Assembly: GCF_900111175.1 (NCBI RefSeq)
Contig: NZ_FOGI01000009.1
Coordinates: forward strand, 248,001-312,000
Source: Actinokineospora terrae
Lineage (GTDB): Bacteria > Actinomycetota > Actinomycetes > Mycobacteriales > Pseudonocardiaceae
Length of the DNA: 64,000 nucleotides
Direction: 5' to 3'
Part shown: positions 1 through 8,305 of the stretch, piece by piece
Layout of the letters: each line of letters begins with the position of its first letter
Numbering within the stretch: the stretch's first letter is position 1
Notes under the pieces: model-generated
The model's database searches: none
Told to the model about the DNA's origin: nothing
What the model saw: only the letters and a program-made list of their open reading frames with translations
Translations under genes and position numbers: made by a program

Positions 1-69
1 TCATCCTGGTGAGGGCTGCGGTGATGGCGGTGCGGCTCACTGCGGGGGTGTGCTTTCTGCGGGTGGGTG

Positions 70-927
70 TCAGGCGGGGATGCGCTGGGTTCGGTAGTCG
101 GCGAGTGCGCCGAGCGGGCGGCTCTGGCGAGCGAGGTCGGTGAGGAGCGATTCGTAGATGCGGACGGTGTGGGGTTCTTCGGTGTAGAGGTTCGCGGTGT
201 GTGTCGGTAGGTGGAGGACCTTGGCGCGGCTTGTGGTGGTGAGCAGTTGGAAGGGTGTTGTGAGGTGGGGGCTGGCGAGGGCGGGGAGGTCGAGCACCCG
301 GATGGAGATGGTGGGGGCCGAGGCGAGGGTGTGGAGGTGGTGGAGTTGGTCGGGGAAGACCTTCTCGCGGTTCGCGGCGGTGAAGAGGGCCAGGTTGCTG
401 AGGATGACGGTGATGGCGGGCGGCGTTGTCCTGGTGAGTAGTCGGCGGCGTGCGTGGTGGGTGGCGAGGTGTGCGGGGATGGTGTCGGCGGGGACCAGGG
501 GTGACGCGGTGAGTAGGGCGTGGTGGTAGTCGGGGGTGTGGACGATGTCGGGTAGGGACGTCGGGGTGTAGTAGGTGATGGCGGTGGAGTCGTGTTCGAG
601 GTCGGTGAGGGTGTTGGCGTAGAGGCCGGTGTCGTGGTGGTCGTGCCAGTGACGCGGGGTGTGGTGGTCGGCGGCGAGTGCTAGGAGTTGGTCGCGGTCG
701 GTGCGGTGGGTGTGGCCGCAGGCGATGAGCAGGTGCACGAGGTCTGCTGGCGGGATGTGGCGTTGGCCGTTGACGTAGCGGGACAGGGTGGCGGGGTGCC
801 AGCCCAGGTGGCGGGCGAGGTCGTTGTTGGTGTGGCCTGCGTCGGTCATGATGCGGCGGAGTTCACGACCGAGGATCCAGGTTCGTAGGGATGTGGCAGA
901 ACTGGGGCCGCGGTGGCTGGTGGGCAT
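70..927 (-). CDS. XRE-family regulator with DUF5753 domain
   Basis: A 285-residue protein. An N-terminal helix-turn-helix (about residues 20-65, including the stretch NDLARHLGWHPATLSRYVNG) is followed by a long C-terminal domain with the spacing of DUF5753, including SIRVLDLP and FQLL-like strands. This architecture is very common in actinomycetes. Such proteins act as cytoplasmic DNA-binding regulators, often paired with a small partner protein. It is the last gene of a leftward run that begins at 2887, and the 123-residue XRE gene lies 24 bases upstream. The target is unknown. The family call is firm; any antitoxin-like role is inference. Confidence 0.85.
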   Translation of the reverse strand: MPTSHRGPSSATSLRTWILGRELRRIMTDAGHTNNDLARHLGWHPATLSRYVNGQRHIPPADLVHLLIACGHTHRTDRDQLLALAADHHTPRHWHDHHDTGLYANTLTDLEHDSTAITYYTPTSLPDIVHTPDYHHALLTASPLVPADTIPAHLATHHARRRLLTRTTPPAITVILSNLALFTAANREKVFPDQLHHLHTLASAPTISIRVLDLPALASPHLTTPFQLLTTTSRAKVLHLPTHTANLYTEEPHTVRIYESLLTDLARQSRPLGALADYRTQRIPA

Positions 928-951
928 GGGCGGACATCCTGGGTTCGGCGG

Positions 952-1323
952 TTACCGCTTCGGCTGGTCTGGGTTGAGTGCCGTGTGGATCTCATCGAGG
1001 CGTTGGCGCAACGCCAAGACGTGTTGTTCCACAACAAGCAGGCGGGCGAGTGGGTCCAGCCGGGGTAGTGGAGAGGTTTCGCGGCTGGGTGGCGTTCGTC
1101 CGGTGAGGACTGCGGCGAGGTGGCCAGGGTGAAGTTCGAGGGCGACGGAGAGCGCTTCCAGGGTTCGGCTGTTTCGCCTGCGTTGGACGGTGTTGTACTG
1201 GAGCTCGCGGATGGTGGCGGGGGCGACCTGTGACCGTTCGGCGAGCGCCAGTTGGGACAGTCGGAGTTCGCGTGTCCGGGCGCTGATGGTGCGGGCGACC
1301 GCGTTCCAGTTTCTGGCCGTCAT
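952..1323 (-). CDS. Small XRE-type helix-turn-helix protein
   Basis: A 123-residue protein. Residues about 8-75 form an XRE helix-turn-helix (ISARTRELRLSQLALAERS, then ATIRELQ in the recognition helix). A leucine-rich, coiled-coil-like C-terminus (ARLLVVEQHVLALRQRL) may serve for dimerisation. The ATG start at 1323 shares an ATGA overlap with the stop of the upstream gene, so the two are probably translated by coupling. That overlap is why the short frame is chosen over the much longer open frame that runs through it. It is probably a local regulator of the accessory operon. Confidence 0.7.
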   Translation of the reverse strand: MTARNWNAVARTISARTRELRLSQLALAERSQVAPATIRELQYNTVQRRRNSRTLEALSVALELHPGHLAAVLTGRTPPSRETSPLPRLDPLARLLVVEQHVLALRQRLDEIHTALNPDQPKR

Positions 1324-1775
1324 GAGACCGCTTTGTGGTGGGTGATGGGCATTCGGTCGGCTAGCTCGCCGGTGATCACTGCTAGGGCCGTGGCGGTGTG
1401 GTGGTGGTAGGTGAGAGTGAGTTGGTGGTTGCGGGTGGCGCTGGTCATGGTGATGCCGTCGGGCGCGTGGGTGACGGTGAGTCTTGTTCCGGTGCTGGTG
1501 AAGGTGGCCGTTCGTCCCTGGGTGTGGCAGACGGCGGTCAGGCGCACGGTGTCGGTTCGGGTGAGTACGACGCTGTAGGTGGGGATGGCGGCGGGGTGGA
1601 GGTGCGCGGTGGACAGACCGGGGTCGAGATCGAAGATCGTGGTCGCTTGCGTGCCATCGGGGAGTTCGGCTTTGAGGCACCAGCGGTGGGCGAAGTGGTC
1701 GAAGACGGGGCCGTGGCGGACGATGAGTGCTTCGGCTTGTGGGGTGGGGCCGGTGGGTCGTCCGCGCGGGGGCAT
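1320..1775 (-). CDS. Protein of unknown function in accessory operon
   Basis: A 151-residue soluble protein that I do not recognise. It has an N-terminal segment with Cys33 and an acidic patch (TIFDLDPGLS), followed by many Thr-rich beta-strand-like segments (TATFTSTGTRLTVTHAPDG) and a short His cluster, which suggests a beta-rich fold. No signal peptide or membrane segment is visible. Its stop overlaps the next start (ATGA) and its own start lies 2 bases after the upstream stop. It is therefore tightly embedded in an operon with a zinc-type protein and two XRE regulators. No function is assigned. Confidence 0.6.
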   Translation of the reverse strand: MPPRGRPTGPTPQAEALIVRHGPVFDHFAHRWCLKAELPDGTQATTIFDLDPGLSTAHLHPAAIPTYSVVLTRTDTVRLTAVCHTQGRTATFTSTGTRLTVTHAPDGITMTSATRNHQLTLTYHHHTATALAVITGELADRMPITHHKAVS

Positions 1776-1777
1776 GG

Positions 1778-2374
1778 TCAGTCCACGATGGTGCAGTCGC
1801 CGAGCAAGCGGACGAGGTTGTGGGCCAGGGTCCACACGACGGCGGGGTCGGTGTAGTCGAGTAGGACTTGCTCGCCGGGGGTGATGCCGGTGCGGCCGGG
1901 GTGGAACTGGAGGCCCTGGATTCCGGAGATGTCGTGTTGGCGGGATCGGATGACGATGTGGCCGCGGCGTAGGGCTGGGCAGTGTTGGGTGGCCACGTCG
2001 ATACAGGGGCGGCAGATGGGCGGTTCGGTGACCCCCATGCCGTGAGGCCAATCGGGCCAGTCGTCGCGGTGGTCCAACAACAGCCACAGGACACCGTCGG
2101 GGGTCTGGTCGGCGGGGTTGGCGCAGACCTGGCACAGCAGGCGACGCATCGCGCGGCGTTGGCGGGCTGGGTGGATCTTGCCGAAGCTGGGGCGGCCAAC
2201 GGTCGGGGCGGAGTTCGCTCGTGCCCAGAGGACACCGTGCTTGTCGCGGTCGCCCAAGGCCTCGTCCCGGTAGGCGATGCCACGGCCGGACGGGCGGCGG
2301 GTGAGCTGGCCGAGGGCAGTGGCTTCGGTGCTCCACCTGGTGATGTACGGGACGGTCAGTGTTGGGGTAGACAT
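1778..2374 (-). CDS. Cys-pair (putative zinc-binding) accessory protein
   Basis: A 198-residue protein starting MSTPTLTVPY. Two CxxC pairs, LLCQVCANPA (about residue 80) and PPICRPCID (about residue 120), flank a Trp/Asp-rich segment (DHRDDWPDWPHG) and probably hold one zinc ion. The remainder is a mixed alpha/beta stretch without recognisable catalytic residues. Proteins of this general appearance are common as unnamed cargo in actinomycete integrative elements. The ATG at 2374 is preferred to the one at 2425 because it leaves a normal 54-base gap after the Imm1-like gene. The molecular role is unknown. Confidence 0.65.
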   Translation of the reverse strand: MSTPTLTVPYITRWSTEATALGQLTRRPSGRGIAYRDEALGDRDKHGVLWARANSAPTVGRPSFGKIHPARQRRAMRRLLCQVCANPADQTPDGVLWLLLDHRDDWPDWPHGMGVTEPPICRPCIDVATQHCPALRRGHIVIRSRQHDISGIQGLQFHPGRTGITPGEQVLLDYTDPAVVWTLAHNLVRLLGDCTIVD

Positions 2375-2428
2375 AGTCCGCTCGTGGGGTTGAGTCGAGT
2401 GGGTGATGGAGCGCGCGCCTGGCAAGGG

Positions 2429-2887
2429 TCAGTAGGTCTTGAAAGGGCGCCACTGAATGCAGGTGGGCCGCTCGCGCGTGCATAGCCACTGATGGAGAGC
2501 AGCCCGGGCGTCGGGGATCGGGATGACAGCGGAGTGGGGAAAGATGGCTCCGGTGGCGCCGTTGAAGATCAGGTCGACATCCGGTGGTGGCTGTCTCGGG
2601 TTGTGTGAGATGGCGAGAACAAGTTCCGGGTCGGTGTGGTCGGTGTAGTTCAAGGCCGCGAATCCCAGGGATGGCCGGACGCTCAGGCGCATTTGGTGAT
2701 CGGGGTAAGGACCGTCTTTCGTCTGATGGAACTCGATGTCGCCGATCGCGAGGACGGTTTCCCAGTCGGTGTGTTCCAGGGTCAGGATGTGGTCGATCAG
2801 GCTGGTGGACGCCGGTAGTCCACTGGTGACGTGAACGACGCCAGTGGTCAGCGACGCGGTGACGACGGGGCGTAGGGGGTCGGCCAT
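2429..2887 (-). CDS. Imm1-family-like immunity protein
   Basis: A 152-residue soluble protein. The C-terminal half has the pattern I associate with Imm1 proteins: a strand with LVLAISHNP, the stretch FNGATGAIFP, then IPIPDARAALHQWL and a terminal RPTCIQW. Imm1 proteins are cytoplasmic antidotes to polymorphic toxins. No toxin gene lies beside it in this window; its neighbours are a zinc-type protein and XRE regulators. It is the first gene of the leftward operon and is divergent from the regulator at 3113, with about 225 bases between them. The family assignment is by motif memory only. Confidence 0.6.
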   Translation of the reverse strand: MADPLRPVVTASLTTGVVHVTSGLPASTSLIDHILTLEHTDWETVLAIGDIEFHQTKDGPYPDHQMRLSVRPSLGFAALNYTDHTDPELVLAISHNPRQPPPDVDLIFNGATGAIFPHSAVIPIPDARAALHQWLCTRERPTCIQWRPFKTY

Positions 2888-3112
2888 CGTGGGGCGGGTA
2901 CCTGTCTCGGAGGTGGTGGGACTGCCACAACAGTCGCCCGGCCTGGTGGGACCACCTATATCGCTGCGGGAATGCCACATTCTGAGCGGGAATACGGCCG
3001 CAGCGCGGCTACTGTGCGGCGACTCGTTCACCCGTTGGTGGGGTGTACGTTTCCGCATGTACCCTGGTCAACGGACTGGCAGCGGCTCCACACCCGGGAC
3101 AGGGGAACGAGG

Positions 3113-4771
3113 ATGGGCGCACCCGATCACGCAGCGGCGGGTGAGCGGCGGTGTCCGGGATGCGGCGCGGCACTGGCCGCGGCCAACACCGGGCGCCTGT
3201 GCATCAAGTGCCACCGGGAGCACTACGACCAGCTGGACAAGCCGCCCGTCGACCTGGGCGAAGACTTCTTCGACACCGACGAGTTCCGGGCCGCCTTCGA
3301 GAGCCAGCACATCGGCAAGGTCTTCAGGGCCTACCGCTACCACATGCGCCATCTCTGGCTCTTCGGGAAAGCGCTGAACCAGGAACTGCTGGGCCGGTGG
3401 CTAGGTCTCACTCAAGCACAAATCAGCAAGCTGGAAAAGGGCAAGCCGGAACAGAACCTTGAAACGCTCCGATACTACGCCAGAACGCTGCACCTGCCCC
3501 AACACCTGCTGTGGTTCGACCTCTCCACACAAAGCCGGATCGAACGACCACGGCGGATCACAGCACACCAAGTACCGTTCTCATCCCGGGAAGCCGGGTC
3601 CGTGGACCTGGCCGAGACAAGCGAGGCGTTCGGACCCGAGATCGCCGAGCACATCCGCCGCAGCCAAGCAGAGTGGCTTCGAGTCCGCCGTGTCGGGAGC
3701 TCCCGTGGTCGCGAGCTGGCTGAGACAGCGGCATGGCTCTATCCGTCTGGCCAACGCGCACTCGGCGGTCATGTGCTGACTGGACCCGGTTGGTTGCTGG
3801 AAGAACCCGTGGAGTTGGACTCGGTGAAACTAGCCTTCTCCGACGCCGACCAGCCCACACCTCACCTTGGACCGGTGGATCACGTTCTGCCGCTGAGTGA
3901 CCGAGGTGATCGCTACGGGAGCTACAGTCGCGCGGTGCGCGACCTGGTTCGGCCCCGGCTGCTGGAGAACCGACTTAGCTACCGCCTTCTCGACGTGTCC
4001 ACCGCGGGCGGATACGGGCTGACCTTCGGGACCACAACGTTCTTCGAGGTGTTCGACGCCAAGGAATACCTCGCTCACGAGTTCAAGGCCGCGTGGCTGG
4101 CAGCAGGCGGGTCAGTGCCCACATGGGACGCTCTGCCGCTCAGGTCAGCGCTCGGCGACCCCTTCGATCCCGCCAGAATGCTGATGTCACCAGGTATCAG
4201 CACCTTGACCATCCGCAAGGACACACACGGGGAGCATCGCTTCGTGGTGCACCAGCGCGACGGCAGCGCTGTCGCTGACGGTGGTGGCATGTGCACCGTC
4301 ATGCCGTCAGGAGAGTTCCAGCCATCATCGTTCGCTGCGGTCGATGTGGACAACGACTTTTCGTTGTGGCGCAACATCATGCGCGAGTACTCCGAAGAGT
4401 TCCTTGGCAACCCCGAACACGATGGTTCCGGAGCGAGATCCATCGACTACGCCGGGGACGAACCCTTCCGATCCTTCGAGCAAGCTCGCACCGACGGCCG
4501 CTTCCGACTCTGGCACTACGGCCTGGTGATGGACCCCCTCACCCTGGGCGCGAGTCAACGGACGGTTGCCGTCGTGGACGGCGAGGTGTTCGACCGGTTG
4601 TTCACCGGACTGGTGGCGACTAACGACGAAGGCCATATCGTCGGCGAGGGAGGCCGAGCGGACATGCCCTTCACTGCCGAGGCGATCAGCCGGTTGGAAT
4701 CGCGATTCTCAGCCAGCTCCCTGACCTTGCTCCGACTGGCCTGGCGCGATCGACACCACTTGCTCGGCTGA
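3113..4771 (+). CDS. Zinc-ribbon/XRE regulator with Nudix-like C-terminal motif
   Basis: A 552-residue protein. The N-terminus carries a four-Cys ribbon (Cys14, Cys17, Cys30, Cys33). An XRE helix-turn-helix follows around residues 78-110 (LTQAQISKLEKG). The long C-terminal region has no clear family, but around residue 424 it contains REYSEEF, like the core RExxEE of a Nudix box; the preceding Gly-x5-Glu is not evident. The start at 3113 is chosen because GGGGAACGAGG precedes it and the zinc ribbon then begins the protein; an upstream ATG at 2972 adds only low-complexity residues. It converges on the APH-type kinase with a 9-base gap. Confidence 0.7.
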   Translation: MGAPDHAAAGERRCPGCGAALAAANTGRLCIKCHREHYDQLDKPPVDLGEDFFDTDEFRAAFESQHIGKVFRAYRYHMRHLWLFGKALNQELLGRWLGLTQAQISKLEKGKPEQNLETLRYYARTLHLPQHLLWFDLSTQSRIERPRRITAHQVPFSSREAGSVDLAETSEAFGPEIAEHIRRSQAEWLRVRRVGSSRGRELAETAAWLYPSGQRALGGHVLTGPGWLLEEPVELDSVKLAFSDADQPTPHLGPVDHVLPLSDRGDRYGSYSRAVRDLVRPRLLENRLSYRLLDVSTAGGYGLTFGTTTFFEVFDAKEYLAHEFKAAWLAAGGSVPTWDALPLRSALGDPFDPARMLMSPGISTLTIRKDTHGEHRFVVHQRDGSAVADGGGMCTVMPSGEFQPSSFAAVDVDNDFSLWRNIMREYSEEFLGNPEHDGSGARSIDYAGDEPFRSFEQARTDGRFRLWHYGLVMDPLTLGASQRTVAVVDGEVFDRLFTGLVATNDEGHIVGEGGRADMPFTAEAISRLESRFSASSLTLLRLAWRDRHHLLG

Positions 4772-4780
4772 CCAGCTGGA

Positions 4781-5695
4781 CTAGAACGGCCGCCACCGAG
4801 CCCCAGGCTGCTGTGACCGGATGGTGCGCATCCTGGCCGCGAACTCCTCGGCGATCTCGTGGGACTGGTTGATGTTCTGCATCAGCCAGGTGGTCATCTT
4901 GATCTCGTGTACCTGCCGGAGCACATCGAAGCCAGACCAGTCGGTAACGTCGAAGCCGTACGCGTCAACGAAAGCAGCGTATTGCTTGGGCGACCACCAC
5001 TGGGCTGTGACGTACTCGGTGGCGGTCATCGCCAAGTCCCACTCGGATTGACCGAACCCCATGTTCTCGAAGTCGATGAGCACCGGGTTGCCGTTGACGA
5101 CCATGACGTTCTTGATGTGCGCATCGCCGTGGACGGGCGACTTGTCCAGCGGAAAGGTTAGTTCGTCGACCTGGTCGCTGAGTTCCTTGAACTTGGCGAG
5201 GAGGTAGGACTTGTCCCTGTCGGCAGCCGGAGCTGTTTCTAGGCGCCTGGTGACTCGCTCCGCGAAGTCGTACCCGGGCAGCGTGAAGTGTGCCGGTGCG
5301 GGTAGCGAGTGGAGTCGGCGGAGGAGTTGCGCCAGTTTGGTGATGTCCTGCGGGCCTGCGTCATTGCCTGGGATGAGCCTCCAGAAGGTGACGGGGTGTC
5401 CACCGACTTCAATGGGCTGTACCAGATCGGCGACTACGGCAGCGGCAGGGTAGTCGACGTCGGCGAGCCACTCGGCTACGTGGACCTCGTTGGCGGACTG
5501 GTGCCAGTAGTCCATAGTGCGAGCGATCCGGACGATAATAGGCTCATTCGCCAGTCTATATAGGGCGTTCTCGCCGATTCGCACGAGCGTGGCGTCCGTC
5601 GAGTCGAAGCCTGCATCAGTGCAGGCAGCGTCTAGAACCGCGCGGGTGACCTGCGGGGAGAACACCTCGGCGCTTTCGCTCGCATGGTCGATCAC
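4781..5695 (-). CDS. APH-type phosphotransferase
   Basis: An aminoglycoside-phosphotransferase/choline-kinase fold. The Brenner motif HGDAHIKN supplies the catalytic Asp and Asn, and DFENMGFG is the Mg-binding motif. An N-lobe Lys or Arg in LANEPIIVRIA is expected to contact ATP. Related proteins phosphorylate small molecules, and many are not resistance enzymes; the substrate is unknown. I place the start at the GTG at 5695 (304 residues, normal family length). An ATG at 5842 would add 49 residues read from lower-GC DNA. Neither start has a good ribosome binding site, so the N-terminus is uncertain. Confidence 0.75.
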   Translation of the reverse strand: MIDHASESAEVFSPQVTRAVLDAACTDAGFDSTDATLVRIGENALYRLANEPIIVRIARTMDYWHQSANEVHVAEWLADVDYPAAAVVADLVQPIEVGGHPVTFWRLIPGNDAGPQDITKLAQLLRRLHSLPAPAHFTLPGYDFAERVTRRLETAPAADRDKSYLLAKFKELSDQVDELTFPLDKSPVHGDAHIKNVMVVNGNPVLIDFENMGFGQSEWDLAMTATEYVTAQWWSPKQYAAFVDAYGFDVTDWSGFDVLRQVHEIKMTTWLMQNINQSHEIAEEFAARMRTIRSQQPGARWRPF

Positions 5696-5919
5696 GGGTA
5701 TCAGGCTACCGGGCGAGATAGATCGACATTCAGCCTGGGAATATTGCTGGCGAAGTATTCTTTCTTGGAATGTTCGATCAGTGCTGTCATATGGCGACCT
5801 GCGGATATTCTCGACGGGAATTGTCGCATCCCGAACGGGCATGGGTTTCGTTCTAGCTTTCGGTCCTACTGGACTCGGCGGCTCGCAGACAGCGGGTCAC
5901 GAGCAAAGGACTCGAACCA

Positions 5920-6114
5920 ATGAGCAGCAAATCTTCTCGGCATGCTCCATGCCTGTTGTCGGTTGCGGCGGTTGCGTGGGTTCTCGGTGTTGATCGGGCG
6001 CGGGTGAGTCGGGCTATTCGGGTGGGGACATTGCGGGTTGTTCGGTGTGGGCGTGGGGTGGCTGTTCCGGCTCATGTGCTGGCGCATCTTGCGGATGAGT
6101 CGGGTGATGCGTGA
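5920..6114 (+). CDS. Excisionase-like helix-turn-helix protein
   Basis: A 64-residue basic protein with a single helix-turn-helix (AVAWVLGVDRARVSRAIRVG) followed by a short wing (LRVVRCGRGVAVPAHVLAHL). This is the usual form of AlpA/excisionase-type proteins in actinomycete integrative elements. The stop TGA at 6112-6114 overlaps the next ATG (ATGA), so translation is coupled to the WhiB-like gene. By position it opens a five-gene module that ends with the integrase, which supports a role in directing excision. That role is inference. Confidence 0.7.
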   Translation: MSSKSSRHAPCLLSVAAVAWVLGVDRARVSRAIRVGTLRVVRCGRGVAVPAHVLAHLADESGDA

Positions 6115-6428
6115 TGACGGACTTCGAGCGCATCGCGGCTGGGTTGGATCGGTATGAGTCGGTGCCTGATGACGTGTTGTGGGCGGTGGTGACCCGTGAT
6201 GGGGCCTGCATGGAGGTCGGGCGGGAGCCGGTGTGGTCGGGGGATGACCTGGGTGATCGTGAGTTGGCGGCTCGGGTCTGTGCTGGGTGCCCGGTTCGGC
6301 GTGAGTGCCTGGAGCTTGAGTTGCGGGCGTCCGGTGGCCAGGTGTTTGGGGTGTGGGGTGCGCTGTCAGCGGATGACGTGCGTGCGCTGTATCCGGTGTG
6401 GCGGGAGCGCCGTGGCGGTGGCCGATGA
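6114..6428 (+). CDS. WhiB-family iron-sulfur regulator on mobile element
   Basis: A 104-residue protein with the four WhiB cysteines: one in DGACMEV, the pair in RVCAGCPV and one in RRECLELE. They are expected to hold a [4Fe-4S] cluster. A GVWGA turn near the end matches the GVWGG element of the family. WhiB proteins bind the principal sigma factor and act as redox-sensing transcription regulators. The gene starts on an ATGA overlap with the excisionase-like gene and ends on another with the FtsK-like gene. A GTG at 6111 is an alternative start. Element-borne WhiB proteins are known from actinophages. Confidence 0.88.
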   Translation: MTDFERIAAGLDRYESVPDDVLWAVVTRDGACMEVGREPVWSGDDLGDRELAARVCAGCPVRRECLELELRASGGQVFGVWGALSADDVRALYPVWRERRGGGR

Positions 6429-8305
6429 GCGGCGACTGGTTCAGGGATGCTCGGGGCTGGCTTGTGCACGTTGCGCCGGGCCTGTTGGTGCGGACGGTGT
6501 GGCGTGGGGCGTTCCGCGCTGGCCGGTGGTTTGTCGTGCGCGGGGTTCCCGGGGTGGCGAGGTTCGTGGGCCTGGCGGTGGTCGGCGGGTGGTGGCTCGC
6601 TCGGTGCTTGGGGCGCTACCTGCTGGCCTATCGGGAGTATGGGCCGTTGGTGCGGGAGTTGGAGGTGGAGGCCGGGCGCGCTCACCGGGCGAAGACTGCG
6701 CGGGAAGCGTGGCGGCGGGCCGCCTACCGCAGGTTGTGTCTGGTCGGAGGAGTGTTGGTCGGCCTGGTGGGTGGCCTGGCCGTACTCGGGGACCGGTATG
6801 GCGCCTGGGTGTCGTGGGCGGCGTGGTCGACGCTGGCGGTTGTGTGCGCTGCGGTGGGTCGGGCGCGTCGACCTGCGCGGCCACGGGCTGACGTGGTCGC
6901 CGGGAGCGTCCTGGTGCCGAATGAGCCGTTTCCGATCGCTGATGCTCACACGCGGGGGCAGGCGGCGGACTGTGTGGCGCGGGCGGTGGCGGCGGAGGGG
7001 ATCGAGCTGCGCGGGGTGGAGGGCGCTCGGCGTACGCCGTGGGGGTGGGAGGCGGCGGTGGTGCTCAAGCGCGGGACTCCGGCTGGTCTGGTGGCGAAGG
7101 TGGCGGAGTTGGAGACGACGCTGGATCTGCCGTCGGGTGGGGTGTTGGCGGCGCCGGATCGTGGGCGTCGGGCGCGGGTGGTGTTGCGGTTGGCGGAGCG
7201 GGATCCGTTCGCGGGGTTGGCGGTGGCGCCGGATCGCGCGGCGGGGTCGTTGTCGATCAAGGACGCGCATGTGGTCGGGGCGCGGATGAGCGGGGATGAC
7301 CTGCGGCTGTCGCTGTATGGGGTGCACGCGGTGGTGATCGGTGGGCCGGGTGCAGGCAAGTCGCAGACGATGCGAACCCTGGCTGACGCGGTATCGGCGT
7401 GTGCGGACGCGGTGGTGTGGGACCTGGACCCGGCGGGGAACGGGCTGGAGGTGCTCGGTGGTGGCGTCGAGCGGGTTGAGCGGGAGCAGGCCGGGATCGA
7501 GGCGGCGCTAGCGGACGCGGTGGCGATGGCGCAGACGCGGCCGAAGCTGCTGACCCGGTTGGGGATGGGTGACGCATGGGACGCGTCGCCGGAGCGACCT
7601 GCTGTGGTGGTGTTCTGCGACGAGTATCCGCGCCTGTCGGATCAGGCGAAGGCGCTGGCCGTTGACCTGATCCGGATTGGGCGGAAGTCGCGGGTGACGC
7701 TGGTGTTGGCGGCAAGTGAAGCCACGTCCGACGCACTCGGGGCCGCGGTGGCGGAGATCGCGGCGTTGAAGATCATGCACGCGTGCCGTCATGCGGATGT
7801 GCGGCTGGTGCTCGGGGCGAACATGATCGGCGAGGGTTGGCGGCCGGATCGGCTCAACCCCGCGACCGGGGAGGCGCCGGAGGACGCTGGCGTGTGTTTC
7901 GTGCACGCGGCCGGGTCGCGGGATCCGATCTTGAACAAGATCCGGCCGGTGCCTGCTGGTCGGGCGCGGTTGAACGGCCCCCGGAGAGCCGCGCAAGGGT
8001 TGCCGCGCATCGACGCGGACAGCTTGGCTGGCGCTCGACCTGTTGAGGACTCGGTGGACCGGGTGGCCGTGGTGGATGTGCTGGCGGTGTTCGGATCGGA
8101 TGATCGCTTGTGGACTGACACGGTGCTGTCCCGGCTGGCCACCGTCGATGGTCGGTACGCGGCGTGGACGGCAGAGGATCTGGCGGCGGTGTTGGTGCCG
8201 TTGGGGGTGCGGCCGGGTCAAGTGAAGATCGGTAATCGTAACCGCAACGGGTACCGTCGCGCGGTCCTCGGGGACGCGTGGGACCTCTACCGGGGTGGCC
8301 GATGA
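6425..8305 (+). CDS. FtsK/SpoIIIE-type DNA translocase of integrative element
   Basis: A 626-residue protein. Hydrophobic segments near residues 45-65 and 105-145 suggest an N-terminal membrane anchor. Walker A GGPGAGKS lies at about residues 305-312 and Walker B AVVVFCDEYPRLSD at about 392-405. A C-terminal winged-helix-like segment follows (LWTDTVLSRLATVDG). In actinomycete integrative elements FtsK-like proteins move double-stranded DNA between cells as a hexamer; here that role is inferred. The gene overlaps whiB upstream and the small ORF downstream, each by ATGA. No separate replication initiator is visible, so a replication role cannot be excluded. Confidence 0.8.
   Translation: MSGDWFRDARGWLVHVAPGLLVRTVWRGAFRAGRWFVVRGVPGVARFVGLAVVGGWWLARCLGRYLLAYREYGPLVRELEVEAGRAHRAKTAREAWRRAAYRRLCLVGGVLVGLVGGLAVLGDRYGAWVSWAAWSTLAVVCAAVGRARRPARPRADVVAGSVLVPNEPFPIADAHTRGQAADCVARAVAAEGIELRGVEGARRTPWGWEAAVVLKRGTPAGLVAKVAELETTLDLPSGGVLAAPDRGRRARVVLRLAERDPFAGLAVAPDRAAGSLSIKDAHVVGARMSGDDLRLSLYGVHAVVIGGPGAGKSQTMRTLADAVSACADAVVWDLDPAGNGLEVLGGGVERVEREQAGIEAALADAVAMAQTRPKLLTRLGMGDAWDASPERPAVVVFCDEYPRLSDQAKALAVDLIRIGRKSRVTLVLAASEATSDALGAAVAEIAALKIMHACRHADVRLVLGANMIGEGWRPDRLNPATGEAPEDAGVCFVHAAGSRDPILNKIRPVPAGRARLNGPRRAAQGLPRIDADSLAGARPVEDSVDRVAVVDVLAVFGSDDRLWTDTVLSRLATVDGRYAAWTAEDLAAVLVPLGVRPGQVKIGNRNRNGYRRAVLGDAWDLYRGGR

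Noticed and set aside
952..2283. Long frame that would fuse low-complexity residues to the small XRE protein
   Set aside because: The ATGA overlap at 1323 and the clear XRE start MTARNWN mark the true beginning; upstream residues are His/Pro/Arg-rich.
1320..2978. Long minus-strand frame continuous from 2978 to 1320
   Set aside because: Only its last 151 codons have the look of a protein; the rest is a shadow of the Cys-pair and Imm1-like genes in another frame.
5696..5919. Promoter with a defined -35/-10 pair before the excisionase-like gene
   Set aside because: The stretch is lower in GC, but no convincing pair with proper spacing could be fixed by eye.
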